DNA of 64,000 bases, from NCBI GenBank assembly GCA_030737835.1, contig JAUJYN010000034.1:1116001-1180000 (forward strand). Direction: 5' to 3'. Made by a program: the position numbers and the translations under genes. Numbering within the stretch: position 1 is the first letter of the stretch; every line of letters begins with the position of its first letter. Source of the DNA: Acorus gramineus. Lineage: Eukaryota; Streptophyta; Magnoliopsida; Acorales; Acoraceae. The notes under the pieces are model-generated. The model saw only the letters and a program-made list of their open reading frames with translations, searched no databases and was not told the DNA's origin. Positions 1 through 11,400 of this stretch are shown here, in pieces.

Positions 1-68
1 GAAAAAACTAAAAAACTGCCAGAATGTCCAACGGTTACCAGAAGGTTAAAAGTGACACATATATAACA
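1..68 (-). repeat. LTR fragment, Tekay-family (LTR0), cut by window edge
   Basis: On the minus strand this is the first 68 bases of the LTR, beginning TGTTATATATGTGTCAC. The same start is seen at 5549, 11837 and 18140. It follows the polypurine tract of internal region A, so it is the downstream LTR of that unit. The rest lies outside the window. Confidence 0.85.
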
Positions 69-103
69 TCCTTCCCCCCTTAGGAAATTTTGTCCTCAAA
101 ATA

Positions 104-345
104 TGCAAAAACATCTAGGAGGGGAAAAGATGCGGATACGCGTCACGCCCGGCATCCTCGAGCTCTCAAGGGGCCTAGGCACCGGAACGGTGCTGCCATC
201 GCACCTTGACCAATTGGACGGTCTTGGTGCGGAGCCCTTTCTCACGGCGGTCCATGATCTCAATCGGCTGCTCCACGAATGACAAGCCCGGCTCGAAGAC
301 GAGCGGCTCGAACGGGATGACGTGAGCAGGATCGTGGACGCAACG
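104..345 (-). pseudogene. Integrase C-terminal tail remnant (copy A)
   Basis: The minus-strand frame reads as the end of a Ty3/gypsy integrase. It has a DPAHVIPFEPL-like segment, then SFVEQPIEIMDRREK, then LVKVRWQHRSG followed by APWELED, which is the usual form of the chromodomain-like tail of Tekay/Del pol. The catalytic integrase core is missing. This tail follows almost directly after the RNase H start, so a deletion has fused the two. No start codon or independent function is expected. It is the longest and best preserved of the three copies. Confidence 0.75.
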
Positions 346-700
346 CCTCAGCCAACCGCGATGCCTCAGAGCACACTGCGAACCCACCCCTCCCAGACGG
401 AAGGGTAAGAACTGGCGCTGAGGTGAGCCTTTGATTAAACTCCAGGAAGCTCTCCTCGCAAGAAGGGGACCGTTCGAACCGGACATCCTTCCAGGCGAGG
501 CGGTTAGGAGGGACAGCTATCTTCGAGAAACCCTCGACAGACCTCCCGCAATAACCCGCCAAGCCCAGGAAGCTCCGAATCCTCGCAGGGTTCGACGGTC
601 AACGCCAAATTGACACAGCGAGCAACTTGACCGGGTCCATAGATATGCCCTTGCCGGAAATCACGTGGCCCAGAAAACCATCCGCTCCAACCAACCAAAT
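346..700 (-). pseudogene. RT thumb / RNase H N-terminal remnant (copy A)
   Basis: The minus strand encodes a segment resembling the RT-to-RNase H connection of Ty3/gypsy pol. It contains LAGYCGR, then FSKIAVPPNRL, KDVRFERSPSCEESFLEF and LTSAPVLTLP. The YxDD-containing palm, the fingers and the RNase H active site are not present. Frame breaks occur on both sides. The matching segments in copies B and C lie about 5.5 and 11.8 kb to the right. It is a dead fragment that only marks where pol used to be. Confidence 0.75.
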
Positions 701-1348
701 CTCGCACTTAATCCCCCATCAGCTGATGCTTCCAGGGTACTCCTTGACTAGGAAAAGAAAACTCGGGAGAGCAACATGAGGTCCCGACATAGGATACCCC
801 GACAACCAAACAAGGAACACGGAGTACCCTAGCCCGGGTCTCAACGCTGACCTCACACGGCCCCTTAAACCAGAAAAGGAACACTAGAAGAAGACATCAC
901 TCTTAAAGAACATTACCAACCTCACTGGATCATCTATATCCAGATGATCGCCCAACGATGTCCTTCAACATCTACTACAAGACCGGACCCAACAACCTTG
1001 GGAACGGTCGAACTACAAATAGGTCACGAGCGACCCGCCTTCGCCTCATCCACACCCTCACTCCCGAAAGGAGACATTTTGGGACTTAGGGAGAGACTTA
1101 GACTGCTCTTCACCCCTGGTCCACCGGTAGCCTCTCCCCGCTCCGTAGCTTACCTGGTCCTTTGACCGGAAGCCTGTCTAACGCCGGGGCTATACTACGC
1201 GGATCCAACGAAGGGGAGAGCGATTCCACGCTCGCGACACCATTCAATAATCTTCTCCCGGGTAGCCTCTACCTGGTATACTCCCACGATCAGTACCCCT
1301 CCGACTGCATCGGTGGTACCTACTGACGGGAACTCTCTGCCAGGACGG
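700..1348 (-). repeat. LTR-like spacer between gag and the pol remnant (copy A)
   Basis: No coding signal is seen. The stretch shares blocks with the family's own LTR, such as the 'ccgacaaccaaacaaggaacacgg' type block near 800 (compare 4105 and 9550) and the 'acgcggatccaacgaagggg' type block near 1198 (compare 3880 and 9325). It sits where protease and the RT core should be. Confidence 0.6.
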
Positions 1349-2886
1349 CTACAACCCGGCCTCCTCAACCCGAACAACCATTCTTGATACTTCACTCATC
1401 GAAATACCACACACACTTGCATAACAGCTACCAACCACACACACACCTATCCTTATATTAGAGAGCTGGGAACACAAGATAATACCTCGAACCATGATAC
1501 CCGAAGCCTGCGCCTCCTCGGCCGAAAGCGCTGCAACTCTGCCCTGGACAAGCTGCGGCTGAGGAGCAGGGGCACGCCTCACCGGCTGCACTGGCTGCCT
1601 CCACTGGTCGACTCGGCCACCCTGTGGCTGCTGCTGACGCTGAGGCTGCTGCTGCGGCTGGCGCGGAGGCTGCTGCTGCTGGAACTGCTGCTGCTGCTGC
1701 TGCGGAGGCAGCACGCGGGGTCGGCCAGCATCAGGGCAATTGTACCTGATATGCCCGATGCGCTGACAATGGAAGCAGCGCCGCTTCTCCGGCTGCCTGG
1801 ACTGGATGGGCACTGCTGCAATGGGTGCTGGACCTCGCACTGGCACCACATCGACTGGAGGAGAGGCAGCCGCTGACTGATCGAAGCGGGGCCTCTTCTT
1901 CTTGCGCTGTCCCTGGTCCTGGCTCCCGGAAGGACTCTGATCTGCAAAAGGGGTCGGAACCCCCACGATGATCCCGAGGTCTCGCTCGACTGTCTTCGCC
2001 CGAGACACCAAGTCCGAGAACCTCGTGAATGCCTGGGAGGTGACATGCACCCGAATGGCGCTGCTGAGACCCAACTCGAAACGGCGGCACCGCGTGTCCT
2101 CATCCATCACCAAGGCTGGAGCAAATCTGGAGAGCCTCGTGAAGCACGTAGAGTAGTCAGCGACGGGCATAGAGCCCTGCGTCAGCTGCTCAAACTCCCG
2201 CATCACGATCTGCCTCGTCGAGAACGGAAAGTACTCCTCCAGGAAATACCTCCAGAATCCCGCCCAAGAAAGCTGCTCCACTCCCTCGGGGATGTCCACC
2301 ACTCGGGTAGCCCACCAGTCGGCGGCGTTACCCTTCAGCATAAAGGTGGCCAGGGAGACACGCTGGCGATCAGTGCAGTGCATGGCCCAGAAGATCGTGT
2401 CCACCTCCCTCAACCATTGCTCTGGAGCAAGGGGATCCGCCGTCTGACCGTGGAACTCGGGAGGGTGGAGCTTCAGAAAGGCTGCGAGGCCACTCGCGCT
2501 GCAGCCTCTAGCACCACCTCCCTCTCCTGGGGATCCTGAACCCTCGCCGCTGGAACAACCACAGGGACTGGGGGTACGTCGGGTACCACAGGTGGATCTG
2601 TCACCAGAGGAACCTGCGGAACTGCCTCGCGGGCTGCCCGCAGCTCCTGAATATCCCGTGCCTGCTCTGCCAACATCCTGGTCTGGCCCTCCAATGCCCT
2701 GGTCTGCGTCTCCACCAAATCTGCTAACCGCGCAAACGCGCGCTCCCGCTCCCAGGCAAGAGGCTCCACTGCCGATCCTGGCCTTACGGCTGAGGACTCT
2801 CCAATAGCATCCTCGCCTCTGGCAGGTCTGGAAACCTCCAAAGGTCGAGAGGGACCTCGTCCGCGCCGTCCTCCACGAGGAGGCAT
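1349..2886 (-). pseudogene. Tekay-like gag, frameshifted (copy A)
   Basis: This is a retrotransposon capsid/nucleocapsid gene. The start MPPRGGRRGRGPSRP at 2886 is shared with copies B and C. After a proline-rich N-terminus come the capsid block (FMLKGNAADWW, EGVEQLSWAGFWRYFLEEYF, REFEQLTQGSMPVADYS) and a zinc knuckle, CFHCQRIGHIRYNC (CX2CX4HX4C). A Gln/Pro-rich tail follows. Compared with copies B and C, about ten bases are missing near 2495, which breaks the frame between the N-terminal 137 codons and the capsid block. The zinc knuckle is intact here. Downstream the frame enters LTR-like spacer instead of protease. Such proteins normally package element RNA in the cytoplasm. This copy cannot make a full-length Gag. 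Confidence 0.85.
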
Positions 2887-2988
2887 ATCAGCAACCTAAG
2901 AAAACCAGACACTAGGATCAGAATACACATATAGAAATCCTAGGACACATCTCTACGAAATGAAGACCATTGGCTCTGACAGGACCAG

Positions 2989-3000
2989 GCTCTGATACCA
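2989..3000 (-). other. Primer binding site, initiator-Met type (copy A)
   Basis: The minus strand reads TGGTATCAGAGC, the classic site pairing with the 3' end of plant initiator Met tRNA. It lies five bases inside the LTR end at 3006. This spacing is the same in copies B and C. Confidence 0.9.
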
Positions 3001-3005
3001 ACTTT

Positions 3006-5549
3006 TGTCACGCCCCAGGGCGGCCGTCCCCGGGTCGCGCAAAGTGTATACATGATATCAGCAGTCTAACAGGAAATCAATAAATCACTCTAATCAACAC
3101 TAACAATGACAACAACACAGATGAAAGCAGGGCTGACATAATATATACACAGATGCGGAAGCTAAAAGACTGAGTCTGTAATCCAAAACATACTACAGAG
3201 TTGATACAAATCAAATGTCCTGTGAGAGCCAATATACACACATACATCCAAATAATACACAACTGGGTGCCAAGCACAGAAATATATACATACAATAAAA
3301 AAGAAAGGATGCTGATGGCCTCAACTCGCGGGACGTAGCGCTGCTCTGCTACTGAAGGAATCCCTCGGAAGGCTCCTCCTGCTGATCCGGCTCAGTGGCA
3401 ACTGGAGAAAACATATGCGAGGGGTGAGCCACACGCTCAGTGAACAGCACAACCCATGCATCACAGCTATATTAACCACAATTAATCAACAGCCAGCCTC
3501 AAAGTGGCATAACAACATAAACCCAGTGGTTCGTCACATCGCCGAACCACCACACCCTCACCCTCACCCTCAATGGGTGACATAGGATGTTGGGACATAC
3601 TAGTCTAATAATCATCCTTAGACCACAATTCCACAAACCAGTGGGTCACCTCATGGCTGACCCACCACACCCTCACCCTCACCCTTCTATGGGTGACATA
3701 GGATATTGGGACCGACTAGGCTGTTGGTCACCCTTGGTCCACCGATAATCTCTCCTCCACTCCGTAGGCCGCTTGGCCTTCACCCACACTTCAGCACAGT
3801 CCGTCACAAATATCGGGAGGCGCCTACTGATGGGAGCCCTCGGAAGGGACGGCCTTTCTAACGCTGGGGAAGTCTCTACACGGATCCAATGAAGGGAAAC
3901 AGAACAGCCTAACCATACGCATATGATCCATTCGGATCCGCCGACCACACATCTCTACAACTCTAATGCCTTGAATTCTTCAGAATTCCAACAGGGCGCA
4001 TAACCAGGATGCGGGAAAACATGCGTTATAATAATAAAGAGGTTGGAATATTAACGGGGAAAGAATCCTTGGGAGGGCAGCGTGAGGTCCCGATATAGGA
4101 CATCCCGACAACCAAACAAGGAACACGGAGTACCCTAGCCCAGGTCTCACCGCTGTCCTCGCGAGGCCCCTCCCCTATAATATTCACTAAGACAGGCTAA
4201 TAATCACATGCTTACATTTTATTTAAATAAATTAAACTAAATGGGAACATGCATCGATCGGGGCTTTCCTACCATGGAAACATGATAACAGGGTGCATGG
4301 TTCTTATACAGGTCCTAAGGGTATAAGTCCCTAGCATACAAATCTAGGGTGGCATGCATACTACAGATTATCATGCTTACATAGTTTTCATATTAAACAG
4401 GTTAATATTTACTATGGTGCGCCAGGGGAGGACGGTACGCGCCCAAGTGCATGTAACGCCTCCCTACTGGGTTGGATCGTCCCACTCACCGGTATCTGGG
4501 TCGTCGCGCGACCGTCCGTCAAGATTTGCAAGACAGGTATTTAATACGGTGAGTATAATACACAAATACAACAAAATACACTAAAATACACAACACTCGG
4601 ACAAACATACATACGGCCCGTACGCACGCGTGTCCGAGCATCCCGACTCACTCCCGAACCCCGGGCAGCCGCACGCACGGCCACCCGCCCCGGGCGCACA
4701 GCCGAGCCCCGACCCGCGCGCCAAGGCGCCCTGCCGAACCCAGCCTGCACGCCCGGACACCCTGTCGAGCTTTCCGGGTGCACCGCGCGCTCACTGCGCC
4801 CAGCTCCTCGCCCCGCGCGCACCACCGCTCGCCTAACCGCGCCCTCGCTTCGCTCCGCGCGCACCATCCGCTCGCCCAGCACTCCATCGACTCACCGCGC
4901 GCGCACAGCGCGCCTACGCCTCTGCGCAGCGCTCCGCGCGCACGCCCCCGCATGGCACCCTCCTCGCAGCGCCCCATCGCCCACAACCAGCGCCCAGCAT
5001 CCGCGACCCAGCGCCCAGCACCCGGGACCCTCACCCAGCGCCCACGCGCACGCTCGGTAACGCGCGCCCAGCGCGCCTACCAGCCTGCCCGCGCTGCTTT
5101 CCCGCGCTGCCTGCCTGCGCGCATCGCCGAGTGGCCCGAGCACCGCTCGCCTGCTGCCCGAGCACTGCCCGCCTGCCTGCCTCCTACATGCCAGCGCTGC
5201 CAGTTTAAGTGGCTTTGACTTGGGGTCAACCCAACCACACAAAAAAACAAAAAGGGTTGACCAAGTCATGGGCCCACTTTGACCGAGTCAACTCTCCCAA
5301 TGACTTCTCGCTCGGTCAAAACCCGGATATTCCCCGGAACTGTGAAATTTCAGAGACGTTACCGGAGAGGCTTGGAATGGTACCACGACACATAATATGC
5401 AGTTACATTTTCAATCGGAGCCCTCAATCTCAGGGCGATAGCTAACAACCCGAAATTTTAGCGGTTTCGATCGAAAAATGAGAAAAACCAAAAAACTAGC
5501 AGAATGTCCCAACGGTTACCAGAAGGTTAAAAGTGACACATATATAACA
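3006..5549 (-). repeat. LTR1 of the Tekay-family array (internally deleted)
   Basis: This 2544-bp LTR starts TGTTATATATG at 5549 and ends GGGCGTGACA at 3006 on the minus strand. It is about 0.84 kb shorter than LTR2 and LTR3. Near 5206 the GC-rich segment jumps straight to the sequence that follows 11471 in LTR2, so the stretch matching about 10690-11470 is gone. A further 20 bases or so near 5360 are missing. The U3 promoter region lies in the lost part. It contains a CpG-rich segment at about 4610-5200. Confidence 0.9.
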
Positions 5550-5562
5550 TTCTCCCCCCATA
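5550..5562 (-). other. Polypurine tract next to LTR1 (copy B)
   Basis: On the minus strand a G-rich purine run (GGGGGGAGAA) abuts the LTR start TGTTATATATG. This is the expected plus-strand primer for reverse transcription. Equivalent tracts are at about 69-80 (mutated) and 11838-11850. Confidence 0.75.
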
Positions 5563-5589
5563 TGAAATTTTGTCCTCAAAATAATGCAA

Positions 5590-5825
5590 AAACATCTAGG
5601 AAGGGAAGAGATGCGGATACGCGTCACGCAAGGCGTCCTCGACCTCTCAAGGGGCCTCGGCACCGGAACGGTGCTGCCATCGCACCTTGACCAGATGGAT
5701 GGTCTTGGTGCGGAGCCTCTTCACGCGGCGGTCCATGATCACAATCATCTGCTCCACGAGTGACTGTCCGGCTCGAAGACGAGCGGCTCGAACGGGATGA
5801 CGTGAGCAGGATCGTGGACACACCC
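5590..5825 (-). pseudogene. Integrase C-terminal tail remnant (copy B)
   Basis: The same tail as in copy A is recognisable on the minus strand (VHDPAHVIPFEPLVFEP, then the region encoding the RWQHRSG-like segment). It is shortened and shifted in frame after the FEPD position. The catalytic core is missing. It follows directly on the RT/RNase H remnant, at the same deletion junction as copies A and C. Confidence 0.65.
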
Positions 5826-6122
5826 TTACCCAACTGCGAACCCACCACTCCCAAACGGAGGGGTAAGAATTGGCGCTGAGGTGAGCCTCCGCTTAAACTC
5901 CAGGAAGCTCTCCTCGCAAGACGGGGACCACTCGAACCGGACATCCTTCCGAGTAAGGCGGTTAAGAGGAACAGCTATCTTCGAGAAACCCTCGTCAAAC
6001 CTCCTGCAATAACCCGCCAAACTCGGGAAGCTCCGAATCCCTGCGGGGTTCGACGGTCGACGCCAATTTGACGCGACGAGCGTCTTGCCCGGGTCCACAG
6101 ATATGCCTTCACCAAAAATCAC
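5826..6122 (-). pseudogene. RT thumb / RNase H remnant (copy B)
   Basis: A 98-codon open stretch on the minus strand resembles the end of RT and start of RNase H in Ty3/gypsy pol. Visible pieces are PGKTLVASNWRRPSNPAGIR, LAGYCRRFDEGFSKIAVPLN, KDVRFEWSPSCEESFLEF and LTSAPILTPP. It is the best preserved of the three copies. The YxDD catalytic box and the RNase H active-site acids are not included. It cannot act as a polymerase. Confidence 0.8.
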
Positions 6123-6800
6123 ACAGCCCAGAAGGCCTTAAACTCCAACCAAAACTCGCACCTGATCTTCCATCCATTTGATGCTTCCATGGTATTCCTT
6201 GCCTGGGAAAAGAAACCTCGGGAGGGCACCATGAAATCCCGATATAGGATACCCCGACAACCAAACAAGGAACACGAAGTACCCTAGCCCGGGTTTCAAC
6301 GCTGACTTCACAAGGCCCCTTAATCCAGAAAGGAACACTAGAAGAAGACTTCATTTTAAAGAACACTACTAACCCCTCCGGATCATCTATCTCTAGATGA
6401 TCACCCAACGATGTCCTTCAACATCCATTACAAGACCGAACCCAACATCATCGGGAATGGTCAAATCACAATTTGGTCACGAGCGACCCGTCTTCGCCTC
6501 ATCCACACCCTCACTCCCGAAAGGAGACATTTTGGGACTTAGGGAGAGACTTAGACTGCTCTTCACCCCTGGTCCACCGGTAGCCTCTCCCCGCTCCGTA
6601 GCTTACCTGGTCCTTTGACCGGAGCCTGTCTAACGCCGGGGATGTCACTACGCGGATCCAACGAAGGGGAGAGCGATTCCACGCTCGCGGCACCATTCAA
6701 TAATCTCCCCCGGGTAGCCTCTACCTGGTATACTCCCAGATTCAGTACCCCTCCGACTGCATCGGTGGTACCTACTGATGGGAACTCTCTGCCAGGACGG
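6123..6800 (-). repeat. LTR-like spacer between gag and the pol remnant (copy B)
   Basis: This is non-coding. Blocks match LTR sequence, as in copy A, and also match 24900-25560 in the plus orientation. It replaces protease and the RT core. Confidence 0.6.
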
Positions 6801-8335
6801 CTACAACCCGGCTTCCTTAACCCAAACAACCGCTCTTGACACTCGCTCACCAAAATACCACACACACTTGCATAACAGCAACCAAACACACACCCACACA
6901 TATATCCTATTACTAGAGAGCTGGGAACACAAGATAATACCTCGAACCATGATACCCGAAGACTGCGCCTCCTCGGCCGTAAGCGCTGCAACTCTGCCCT
7001 GGACCAACCGCGGCTGAGGAGCAGGGGCACGCCTCGCCGGCTGCACTGGCTGCCTCCACTGGTCAACTCGACCACCCTGTGGCTGCTGCTGACGCTGAGG
7101 CTGTTGCGGCGGCTGGCGCGGAAGCTGCTGCTGCAAGAACTGCGGCTGCTGAGGCAGTACGCGGGGTCGGCCAGCATCAGGGCAATTGTTTCTGATATGC
7201 CCATGCGTTGACAATGATAACAGCGCCTCGTCTCTGGTCGCTTCGTCTGGACTGGCACTGCCGCAATGGGTGCCGGACCTCGCACTGGCACCACATCGAC
7301 TGGAGGAGAGGCAGCTGCTGACTGATCGAAGCGGGGCCTCTTCTTCTTGCGCTGCCCCTGGTCCCGACTCCCGGAAGGACCCTGATCTGCAGAAGGGGTC
7401 GGAACCCCCACGATGATCCTGAGGTCTCGCTCGACTGTCTTCGCCCGAGACACCAAGTCCGAGAACCTCGAGAATGCCTGGGAGGTGACGTGCACCCGAA
7501 TGGCGCTGCTGAGACCCAACTCGAAACGGCGGCACCGCGTGTCCTCATCCATCACCAAGGCTGGAGCAAATCTGGAGGGCCTCGTGAAGCGCGTGGAGTA
7601 GTCGGTGACAGACATGGAGCCCTGCGTCAGCTGCTCGAACTCCCGCATCACGATCTGGCGCGTCGAGAACGGGAAGTACTCCTCCAGGAAATACCTCTGG
7701 AATCCCGCCCAAGAAAGCTGCTCCACTCCCTCGGGGATGTCCACCACTCGGGTAGCCCACCAGTCGGCGGCGTTACCCTTCAGCATAAAGGTGGCCAGGG
7801 AGACACGCTGGCGATCGGTGCAAAGCATAGTCGAGAAGATCGTATCCACCTCCCTCAACCATCTCTCGGGAGCAAGGGGGTCCTCCGTCTGACTCTGGAA
7901 CTCGGGAGGGTGGAGCTTCAAAAAGGCTGCGAGGCCACTCTGCTGCACCCTCGCTGCAGCCTCTAGCCCCACCTCCCTCTCCTGGGGATCCTGAACTCTG
8001 ACCGCCGGAACCACCACAGGGACTGGGGGTACGTCGGGTACCACAGGTGGATCTGCCACCAAAGGGACCTGCGGAACTGCCTCGCGGGCCGCCCGCAGCT
8101 CCTGAATATCCCTCGCCTGCTCTGCCAACATCCTCGTCTGGGCCTCCAATGCCCTGGTCTGCGTCTCCACCAAATCTGCTAACCGCGCAAACGCGCGCTC
8201 CCAGGCAGGAGGCTCCTCTGCCGATCCTGGCCTCACGGCTGAGGACTCTCCAATAGCATCCTCGCCTCTGGCAGGTCCAGAAACCTCCAAAGGTCGAGAG
8301 GGACCTCGTCCGCGCCGTCCTCCACGAGGAGGCAT
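6801..8335 (-). pseudogene. Tekay-like gag, frameshift in the zinc knuckle (copy B)
   Basis: The reading frame from MPPRGGRRGRGPSRP at 8335 is open through the whole capsid block (FMLKGNAADWW, FQRYFLEEYFPFSTRQ, REFEQLTQGSMSVTDYS). It reaches the start of the zinc knuckle, CYHCQRMG. There, near 7200, one base is missing compared with copies A and C, so the frame shifts and the last two metal ligands are lost from it. The adjacent frame carries the rest of the knuckle and the Gln-rich tail to 6801. The first part could still yield a capsid without an RNA-binding nucleocapsid. I treat it as a pseudogene. It is the longest intact Gag segment in the array. Confidence 0.85.
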
Positions 8336-8436
8336 ATCAGCACCCTAAGAAAACCAGACACTAGGATCAGAATACTCATATAGAAATCCTAGGACTCATC
8401 TCTACGAAAGAAGACAATTGGCTCTGACAGGACCAG

Positions 8437-8448
8437 GCTCTGATACCA
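8437..8448 (-). other. Primer binding site, initiator-Met type (copy B)
   Basis: The minus strand reads TGGTATCAGAGC, five bases inside the LTR2 end at 8454. Confidence 0.9.
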
Positions 8449-8453
8449 ACTTT

Positions 8454-11400
8454 TGTCACGCCCCAGGGCCGCCGACCCCGGGACGCGGCAAGTGTATATA
8501 TGATATCAGTAACACACAGGAGTTCAATAATATACCATACACAAACAACCAGAATGACACACAGAAAAACAAGGAGGCTGACATGATATATACACCAAAT
8601 GCGGAAGCGAAAGACTGAATCTGTAAATAAAACATACTACAGACTCGATACACAATCATCCGTCCTGTGAGAGCCAATATACACAATATACAACTGAATA
8701 TATACAAACGCGTGCTCAAGCACGGAAATAAAATACATACAGCCAAAAAGGGATGCTGATAGCCTCTAACACTCGCGGGACGTAGCGCTGCTCCGCTACT
8801 GAAGGAATCCCTCTGAAGGCTCCTCCTGCTGATCCGGCTCGGTGGCAACTGGAGAAAATATTATGCGAGGGGTGAGCCACACGCTCAGTGAACAGCACAA
8901 CCCATGCATCACAGCTATATTAACCATAATTAAACAACAACCAGCCTCAAAGTGGCATAACATCATAAATCCGGTGGTTCGTACAACGCCAAACCACCAC
9001 ACCCTCACCCTCACCCTCGATGGGTGACATAGGATGTTGGGACATACTAGTCTAATAATCATCCTTAGACCACAATTCCACAAACCAGTGGGTCACCTCA
9101 TGCTGACCCACCACACCCTCACCCTCACCCTTCTATGGGTGACATAGGATATTGGGACTGACTAGGCTGTTGGTCACCCTTGGTCCACCGATAGTCTCTC
9201 CTCCACTCCGTAGGCCGCTTGGCCTTCACCCACAACTTCAGCACAGTCCGTCACAAATATCGGGAGGCGCCTACTGATGGGAGCCCTCGGAAGGGACGGC
9301 CTTTCCAACGCTGGGGCAGTCTCTACACGGATCCAACGAAGGGAAACGAACAGCCTATCCATACGCATATGATCCACTCGGATCCGCCGACCACACATCT
9401 CTACAACTCTAATGCCTTGAATTCTTCAGAATTCCAACAGGGCGCATAACCAGGATGCGGGGAAACATGCATTATAATAATAAAAAGGGTGGAATATTAA
9501 CGGGGAAAGAATCCTTGGGAGGGCAGCGTGAGGTCCCGATATAGGACATCCCGACAACCAAACAAGGAACACGGAGTACCCTAGCCCGGGTCTCACCGCT
9601 GTCCTCGCGAGGCCCCTCCCCTATAATATTCACTAAGACAGCTAAATAATCACATGCTCGCATTTTATTTAAATAAATTAAACTAAATAGGAACATGCAT
9701 CGGTCGGGGCTTTCCTAGCATGGAAACATGATAACAGGGTGCATGGTTCTTATACGGGCCCTAAGGGTATAAGTCCCTAGCATACAAATCTAGAGTGGCA
9801 TGCATACTACAGATTATCATGCTTACATAGTTTTTTTTACATATTAAGCAGGCTAACATTTACAATGGTGCCCCAGGGGAGGACGGTACACACCCAAGTG
9901 CATGTAACGCCTCCCTACTGGGTTGGATCGTCCCACTCACCGGTATCTGGGTCGTCGCGCGACCGTCCGTCAAGATCTGCATGACAGGTATTTAATATGG
10001 TGAGTAAAATCCACAAATACCTCAAACAAATACACAAAACATTATAAAAGTACCCAACACTCGGGCAAACGTACATACGGCCCGTACGCACGTTAGCCCG
10101 AGCACTCCGACTCACTCCCGCACCCCTGGCAACCATCAGCACGGCCACCCGCCCCAGATGCACCGCCGCGCCCCAGCCCGTGCACCTAGGCGCACCGCCG
10201 GGCCCCTGCCCGCCGCCTGGACATGCTGCCGAGCCACCCGGGTGCACCGCGCGCCCACTGCGCCCCGCCGCAGCAGCCCGCGCGCACCCCGCATGCCCCG
10301 TGCTGACCCGGGAGCACACCGCACGCCCCGCGCACCCAGCGCCTCGCCCCGCGAGCACCTCCAGCCCCGCTCTGCGCGCACTCCGCGCGCACCACCAGCC
10401 TCGCCCCGCGGCACCACGCGTGCACCACCTGCTCGCACCCACTGCCCTCCTCACCGCGCGCACGCCTTCGCCTCTGTCCAGCGCCCAGCGCTCAGCACCC
10501 GTGACCAGCTCCCAGCGCTCAGCGCCCAGCACCCGGGACCCTCACCCAGCGCCCACGCGAACACCTGCGCAACACGCGCCCAGCGCGCCTACCAGCCTGC
10601 CCGCGCTGCTGCCCGCGATGCCTGCCTGCTCGCATCACCGAGTGGCCCGAGCACCGCTCGCCTGCACGCTCGGGCACTGCTCGCCTGATGCCCGAGCACC
10701 TCATGCCCAGCACGCCTGCGCGCCCAGCCTGCCTGCCCGGCCTGCCAGCGCACACAGCCCAGCCAGCCTACCCCGCACGCCTAGCCCTGCCAGCCCTACC
10801 CAGCGCGCCCGCAGCACCACCTGAGCGCACGCCGCGCGCACGCCTGCGCGCACACACTCGCGCGCCCTGCCACCTGGTGTGCTAACTCACCCGGGACAGC
10901 CACCCACCCTGCCCGGACTGCCAGACCTCCTGCCCGACCACCCAAACTCCCTTCCACAGCTACCCACGGCCTCCGACCACCACCCACAGCCCTCCAACGG
11001 CCACCCACTGCCGCCGACCACCACCCAACCTCATATCCACCCTCCTAACATACATCTAAGCATGAAAAGAGAGGAAAAAGGGCTTACCAAGGGAAGGAGA
11101 GGATGTTCGGTAGCTCTCCGCGCACCGAAACCTTTCCCCAAAGGCCTCCAACACCGAGATCTTCCTTGGCTCTCGAATTGGCCCAAATCAAAGGAGAAAA
11201 GAGGGGGGATGAAGGGGCCAAACTCCTCGGAATTCGAATCCGAGAACACCGGGGCGTAGATCGGGACCCGATCTAGCCTTTCTATGTTATGGGTTTTGAG
11301 TTTCAAGCCCTCCAAGGGGCTCAAAACCAAGAAAAATGGAGAAGGGGAGAGAGAGAGCTAAGGGAAGAAGATGATGAATAGTGGGCAACCTTTTTAGATT

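Larger units (their letters stand above)
69..3005 (-). mobile_element. Internal region A of Tekay/Del-like non-autonomous LTR retrotransposon
   Basis: Read on the minus strand it runs from a primer binding site (2989-3000) through a frameshifted gag, an LTR-like spacer, a short RT/RNase H remnant and an integrase C-terminus to a purine-rich tract next to LTR0. Protease, the RT catalytic core, most of RNase H and the integrase core are absent. The layout matches internal regions B and C, so the deletions came before the array formed or were copied with it. The Tekay/Del assignment rests on the iMet-type PBS, LTRs of 2.5-3.4 kb, the gag type and the integrase tail. It is inferred from family knowledge, not from a search. 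Confidence 0.85.
5550..8453 (-). mobile_element. Internal region B of Tekay/Del-like non-autonomous element
   Basis: This 2.9-kb internal region is flanked by LTR1 and LTR2. On the minus strand it runs PBS (8437-8448), gag, LTR-like spacer, RT/RNase H remnant, integrase tail and polypurine tract. It is nearly identical to region C at an offset of about 6292 bases. Essential pol domains are absent, so replication would need proteins from an intact relative. Confidence 0.88.

Noticed and set aside
2045..2539. Plus-strand frames opposite gag (also 7490-7966 and 13783-14259)
   Set aside because: They are shadows of the gag reading frame. They match no known protein and carry the same indels as gag.
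4778..5218. Long Arg/Ala/Pro-rich open frames (also 10158-10824, 16387-17228, 34076-34719, 63014-63633)
   Set aside because: They lie in the CpG-rich LTR segment, occur in several frames on both strands, and differ between otherwise similar LTR copies. This is composition, not coding.
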